Shown piece after piece: positions 6,640 to 8,558 of a stretch of 8,558 nucleotides of DNA (positions are counted from its first letter, which is position 1; each line of letters opens with the position of its first letter). The position numbers and the translations under genes are program-made. The notes beneath the pieces are model-generated. The model searched no databases. It had not been told where the DNA came from and was given only the letters and a program-made list of their open reading frames with translations. The stretch comes from JAWVEV01 sp033856535 (GTDB lineage: Bacteria; Actinomycetota; Thermoleophilia; Miltoncostaeales; Miltoncostaeaceae): contig JAWVEV010000136.1 of NCBI GenBank assembly GCA_033856535.1, positions 1 to 8,558 of the forward strand, written 5' to 3'.

Positions 6640-6674
6640 GCGCCGGCCCGAGCCCCGCGGGCCCGGGCCGGCGC
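6640..6674 (-). terminator. Strong 11-bp GC hairpin after ycnI, likely terminator of the copper unit
   Basis: GCGCCGGCCCG at 6640-6650 pairs without mismatch with CGGGCCGGCGC at 6664-6674 around a 13-base loop. On the - strand the stem begins 7 bases after the ycnI stop (6684-6682). No U tract follows, as in many high-GC actinobacterial ends. Of the four gap hairpins in this window, this is the longest and best placed. Confidence 0.52.
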
Positions 6675-6681
6675 ACCGCGA

Positions 6682-7338
6682 TCAGGCGCTCTTGCGCCGG
6701 CCCGCCAGGGCCACACCCAAGGCGATGACGCCGAGCGCCAGCCCGCCGGCGCCCAGCCCGAGGGCCGCGTCGACCCGGCCGGATGACGGGCCGGAGTCAG
6801 CCTCCTCGGCGGCGCCCTCGTCGGCGGCCGCGGTCAGCGTGACCGCCGGCGCCGGGTGCTCGGGCTCCTCCTCGCCCGCGGCCGCCGTCTCGATCCAGGC
6901 GGTCTGGCCCTGCTCGCACCCCTGGATGACCGGAAAGGCCAGGGTCTGGCCGGCGGCGTCCGGGAGGCGGACCGAGAGGGCGAACTGGGTCAGCTGGTCA
7001 GCTGCCAGCGGGCCGCCGCTCCAGGTGACCGTGTCCACCCGCTCGGGGATCGTCCCGCCCTCGCCGTCGTCGGCCGGCGGGTCGAGCTTCTGCATCTTCT
7101 TGACGACGGTCCAGCCCGGGACGGCCTCGGGCGTCGCGGCGTAGATCCCCTCCGGGATCTTCACCGCGATCGAGGTCGTGGGCGACCCCTCACAGCCGTG
7201 GGGCACGGTGAAGTTCAGGAGCGCGTAGCTGTCGGCGCTCGCCTCGGTCGGGCTCACGGTGACGTGGGCGAAGGCGGGCGGGGCGATCGCCAGGGTGGCG
7301 GCCAACGCGGCGATCGCCGCGCTTCGGTGTCGGCGCAT
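6682..7338 (-). CDS. ycnI: YcnI-like copper-binding protein (DUF1775), exported and membrane anchored
   Basis: The 218-residue protein has a signal peptide (1-24) ending AFA, so the mature chain would begin with His25 in HVTVSP. In characterised B. subtilis YcnI the N-terminal His helps bind Cu(II) in a mono-histidine brace together with a conserved Trp; W148 in TAWIE is the likely counterpart here. The body matches DUF1775 (NFTVPHGCEGSPTTSIAVKI, then PGWTVV and VTWSGGPL). C49 and C141, in HGCEGS and QGCEQG, could form a disulfide. An acidic Ala/Glu-rich spacer (about 155-188) leads to one C-terminal membrane helix (about 190-212) and a basic RRKSA end, so the domain would sit outside the membrane. 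The ATG directly follows the upstream stop (TGA-ATG), and GAGGAG lies 6 bases before it, a strong ribosome site. Its role is presumably copper binding or delivery with the CopD neighbour. Confidence 0.92.
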   Translation of the reverse strand: MRRHRSAAIAALAATLAIAPPAFAHVTVSPTEASADSYALLNFTVPHGCEGSPTTSIAVKIPEGIYAATPEAVPGWTVVKKMQKLDPPADDGEGGTIPERVDTVTWSGGPLAADQLTQFALSVRLPDAAGQTLAFPVIQGCEQGQTAWIETAAAGEEEPEHPAPAVTLTAAADEGAAEEADSGPSSGRVDAALGLGAGGLALGVIALGVALAGRRKSA

Positions 7339-7350
7339 TCAGCGCTCCTC
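7339..7350 (-). promoter_or_regulatory. Ribosome binding site of ycnI inside the 3' end of the CopD gene
   Basis: Read on the - strand, GAGGAG ends 6 bases before ATG 7338 and overlaps the last codons (Glu-Glu-Arg) of the upstream gene, whose TGA directly touches the ATG. This is a strong site and implies coupled translation of the two copper genes. Confidence 0.65.
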
Positions 7351-8558
7351 TCGGATGGGGACCGTGACGGTCCGTGACGATGATCGGAAGGGGCCGAGGC
7401 GGACGGTCACCTGGAACCGCCAATCCCCGGCCAGGGGCAGGCGCGCGGGCGGGACGACGACGTGGCCGCCGGGGTGGAGGACGGCATCGAGGTCGATCCG
7501 GCCGATCTCCCGCTCCGGGAGGGCGGCGGTCAGGCGGACCTCCTCCGCATCCACGGGGGCCCCGCCGGCGTCCTCCAGGCTCAGGTCGACCTGGTTGACG
7601 CCGACGATCGCCGGGGCGACCGTCAGGTGGAGCCGGCTGGGGCCGACGTCGGTCGCGATCTCGACCGGTCCCGTCGCGGCCGCGGCCCCCGTCGACGCCG
7701 GCGGCGGCTCGGCGACCAGCACGGCGGTGAGCCCCACCACCGCGGCCATCAGGGCGAGCTCGGCTCCCGCCAGCCGGCCGAAGGACCGCAGCGACCCGCC
7801 CGCGCGGAGCCGCGGGATACCGATCCGACGGTGGACGGCGCCGATGCCGATCAGGACCGCCAGCAGGAGGATCTTGGCCAGCAGCAGGCGCCCATAGCCG
7901 ACGCTCCACAGGTCCGACAGCGGGCCGAGCCGCCGCCACGCGGCGACGGTGCCGGCGGCGGTCAGCAGGACCACCGCGCCCAGCGCGACGGCCGAGAAGC
8001 GCGGCACCACCGCCCGGGCCAGCGTGGCGCGGGCCGTTCCGGCGGACGCGATGGCGAGGCCGAGGGCGGCCAGGCCGCCGACCCAGACCGCGCCGCCCGC
8101 CACGTGGACGGCGTCGACCACCACGTCCAGCGCCCCGTCGGCGCGGGCGTGGCTGGCGAGACCGGGCAGGACGACCAGCGGAGCGGCGAGGACCGCCGCG
8201 ATGACGGCCGGCCGCTCGGGGCGGGACGCCCGCGCCGACGCCAGCAGCAGCGCCCCCGCGGCGGCGCCGAGCCAGATCCGGGCGATCCACGGCGGCCCGA
8301 AGGTGCCGTCGATCGCGTCCCGGAGCGCCGCGCCGCGGAGCCCGTCTCCGAGACCCCCCGCGGCGAGGGTCGCGCTCTGCAGCGCGATCCCCGCCAGGGC
8401 CACCGGGATCAGCGCCAGCGCCCCGATGCCGAGGGCGCGCGCGACCCGCGCGCGGACATCCGCCGGCGCGCCCCGCAGGAGGAGGGCGAGGCAGGCCGCG
8501 CCCCCCGCCACGAGCAGGATCAGCCCGAGGTCGAGCGCCCGGACGACGCCGAAGGCCG
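7339..8558 (-). CDS. ycnJ: CopD-type copper transport protein with C-terminal extracytoplasmic domain (5' end outside window)
   Basis: The last 405 residues are visible, and the frame stays open to the window edge. About eight membrane helices can be seen, beginning near ALDLGLILLV. CopD landmarks are GLASHARA, the D-x-x-H-x-x-x-x-x-W-x-G-G-L motif (DAVHVAGGAVWVGGL), the YGRLLLAKILLL helix followed by HRR, and the late helix with AELALM. After the membrane part, about 120 residues form a beta-rich domain (LHLTVAPAIVGVNQVDLSL, then LAGDWRFQVTVRLG), like the C-terminal domain of YcnJ-type and YtkA-like proteins. A GTG at 8511 could be mistaken for a start, but in-frame coding continues upstream through the first membrane helix, so the gene is longer. 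A CopC domain is likely at its missing N-terminus. The family moves copper across the membrane or handles periplasmic copper. The stop abuts the ycnI start, so the two form an operon. Confidence 0.88.
   Translation of the reverse strand, partial: AFGVVRALDLGLILLVAGGAACLALLLRGAPADVRARVARALGIGALALIPVALAGIALQSATLAAGGLGDGLRGAALRDAIDGTFGPPWIARIWLGAAAGALLLASARASRPERPAVIAAVLAAPLVVLPGLASHARADGALDVVVDAVHVAGGAVWVGGLAALGLAIASAGTARATLARAVVPRFSAVALGAVVLLTAAGTVAAWRRLGPLSDLWSVGYGRLLLAKILLLAVLIGIGAVHRRIGIPRLRAGGSLRSFGRLAGAELALMAAVVGLTAVLVAEPPPASTGAAAATGPVEIATDVGPSRLHLTVAPAIVGVNQVDLSLEDAGGAPVDAEEVRLTAALPEREIGRIDLDAVLHPGGHVVVPPARLPLAGDWRFQVTVRLGPFRSSSRTVTVPIREER

Noticed and set aside
8509..8511. GTG as the true start of the CopD-type gene
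   Set aside because: The frame remains open and codes for the first part of a membrane helix up to the window edge, so the protein begins outside the window.

Overview
This is an 8.6 kb window of very GC-rich DNA with GC-biased third codon positions, GTG and TTG starts, and tight stop/start overlaps. It suggests a high-GC actinobacterium. A deep lineage such as Thermoleophilia is my guess from style and gene content, not something the sequence proves. There are seven protein genes: four on the + strand in the left third, and three on the - strand in the rest. No tRNA, rRNA, CRISPR array, transposase or other mobile element was seen.

Left (1-1058, +): the 3' end of a Rieske [2Fe-2S] protein resembling NirD, the small subunit of assimilatory nitrite reductase, overlaps a HemD-type uroporphyrinogen-III synthase by a TTGA junction. 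The pairing makes sense because NirBD needs siroheme, and HemD makes its precursor. A GC hairpin follows.

Next (1172-3111, +): a two-gene unit joined by a GTGA overlap. The first gene is an RsbQ-type alpha/beta hydrolase with an intact Ser-Asp-His triad. The second is an RsbP-type phosphatase (PAS sensor, helical linker, PP2C/SpoIIE domain). In Bacillus subtilis this pair senses energy stress and activates sigma-B by dephosphorylating RsbV. No sigma factor, anti-sigma or anti-anti-sigma gene lies in the window, so the downstream target here is unknown.

Middle (3336-6497, -, convergent with rsbP): a 1053-residue secreted protein. It has a signal peptide, an N-terminal array of about seven or eight propeller-like repeats, seven FG-GAP/VCBS repeats with calcium-loop motifs, a Pro/Ala/Ser linker, and a strongly basic C-terminal tail built from three copies of a 43-44 residue helical repeat centred on RIAQAALRR. 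I do not recognise this tail module. It is the most novel-looking item in the window.

Right (6682-8558, -): a copper module. A CopD-type membrane protein (5' end outside the window) with a C-terminal extracytoplasmic domain is followed with zero spacing (TGA-ATG) by a YcnI/DUF1775 protein. The mature N-terminus of that protein is predicted to be the copper-binding histidine. An 11-bp GC hairpin follows, then a plausible sigma70-type promoter for the secreted propeller gene.
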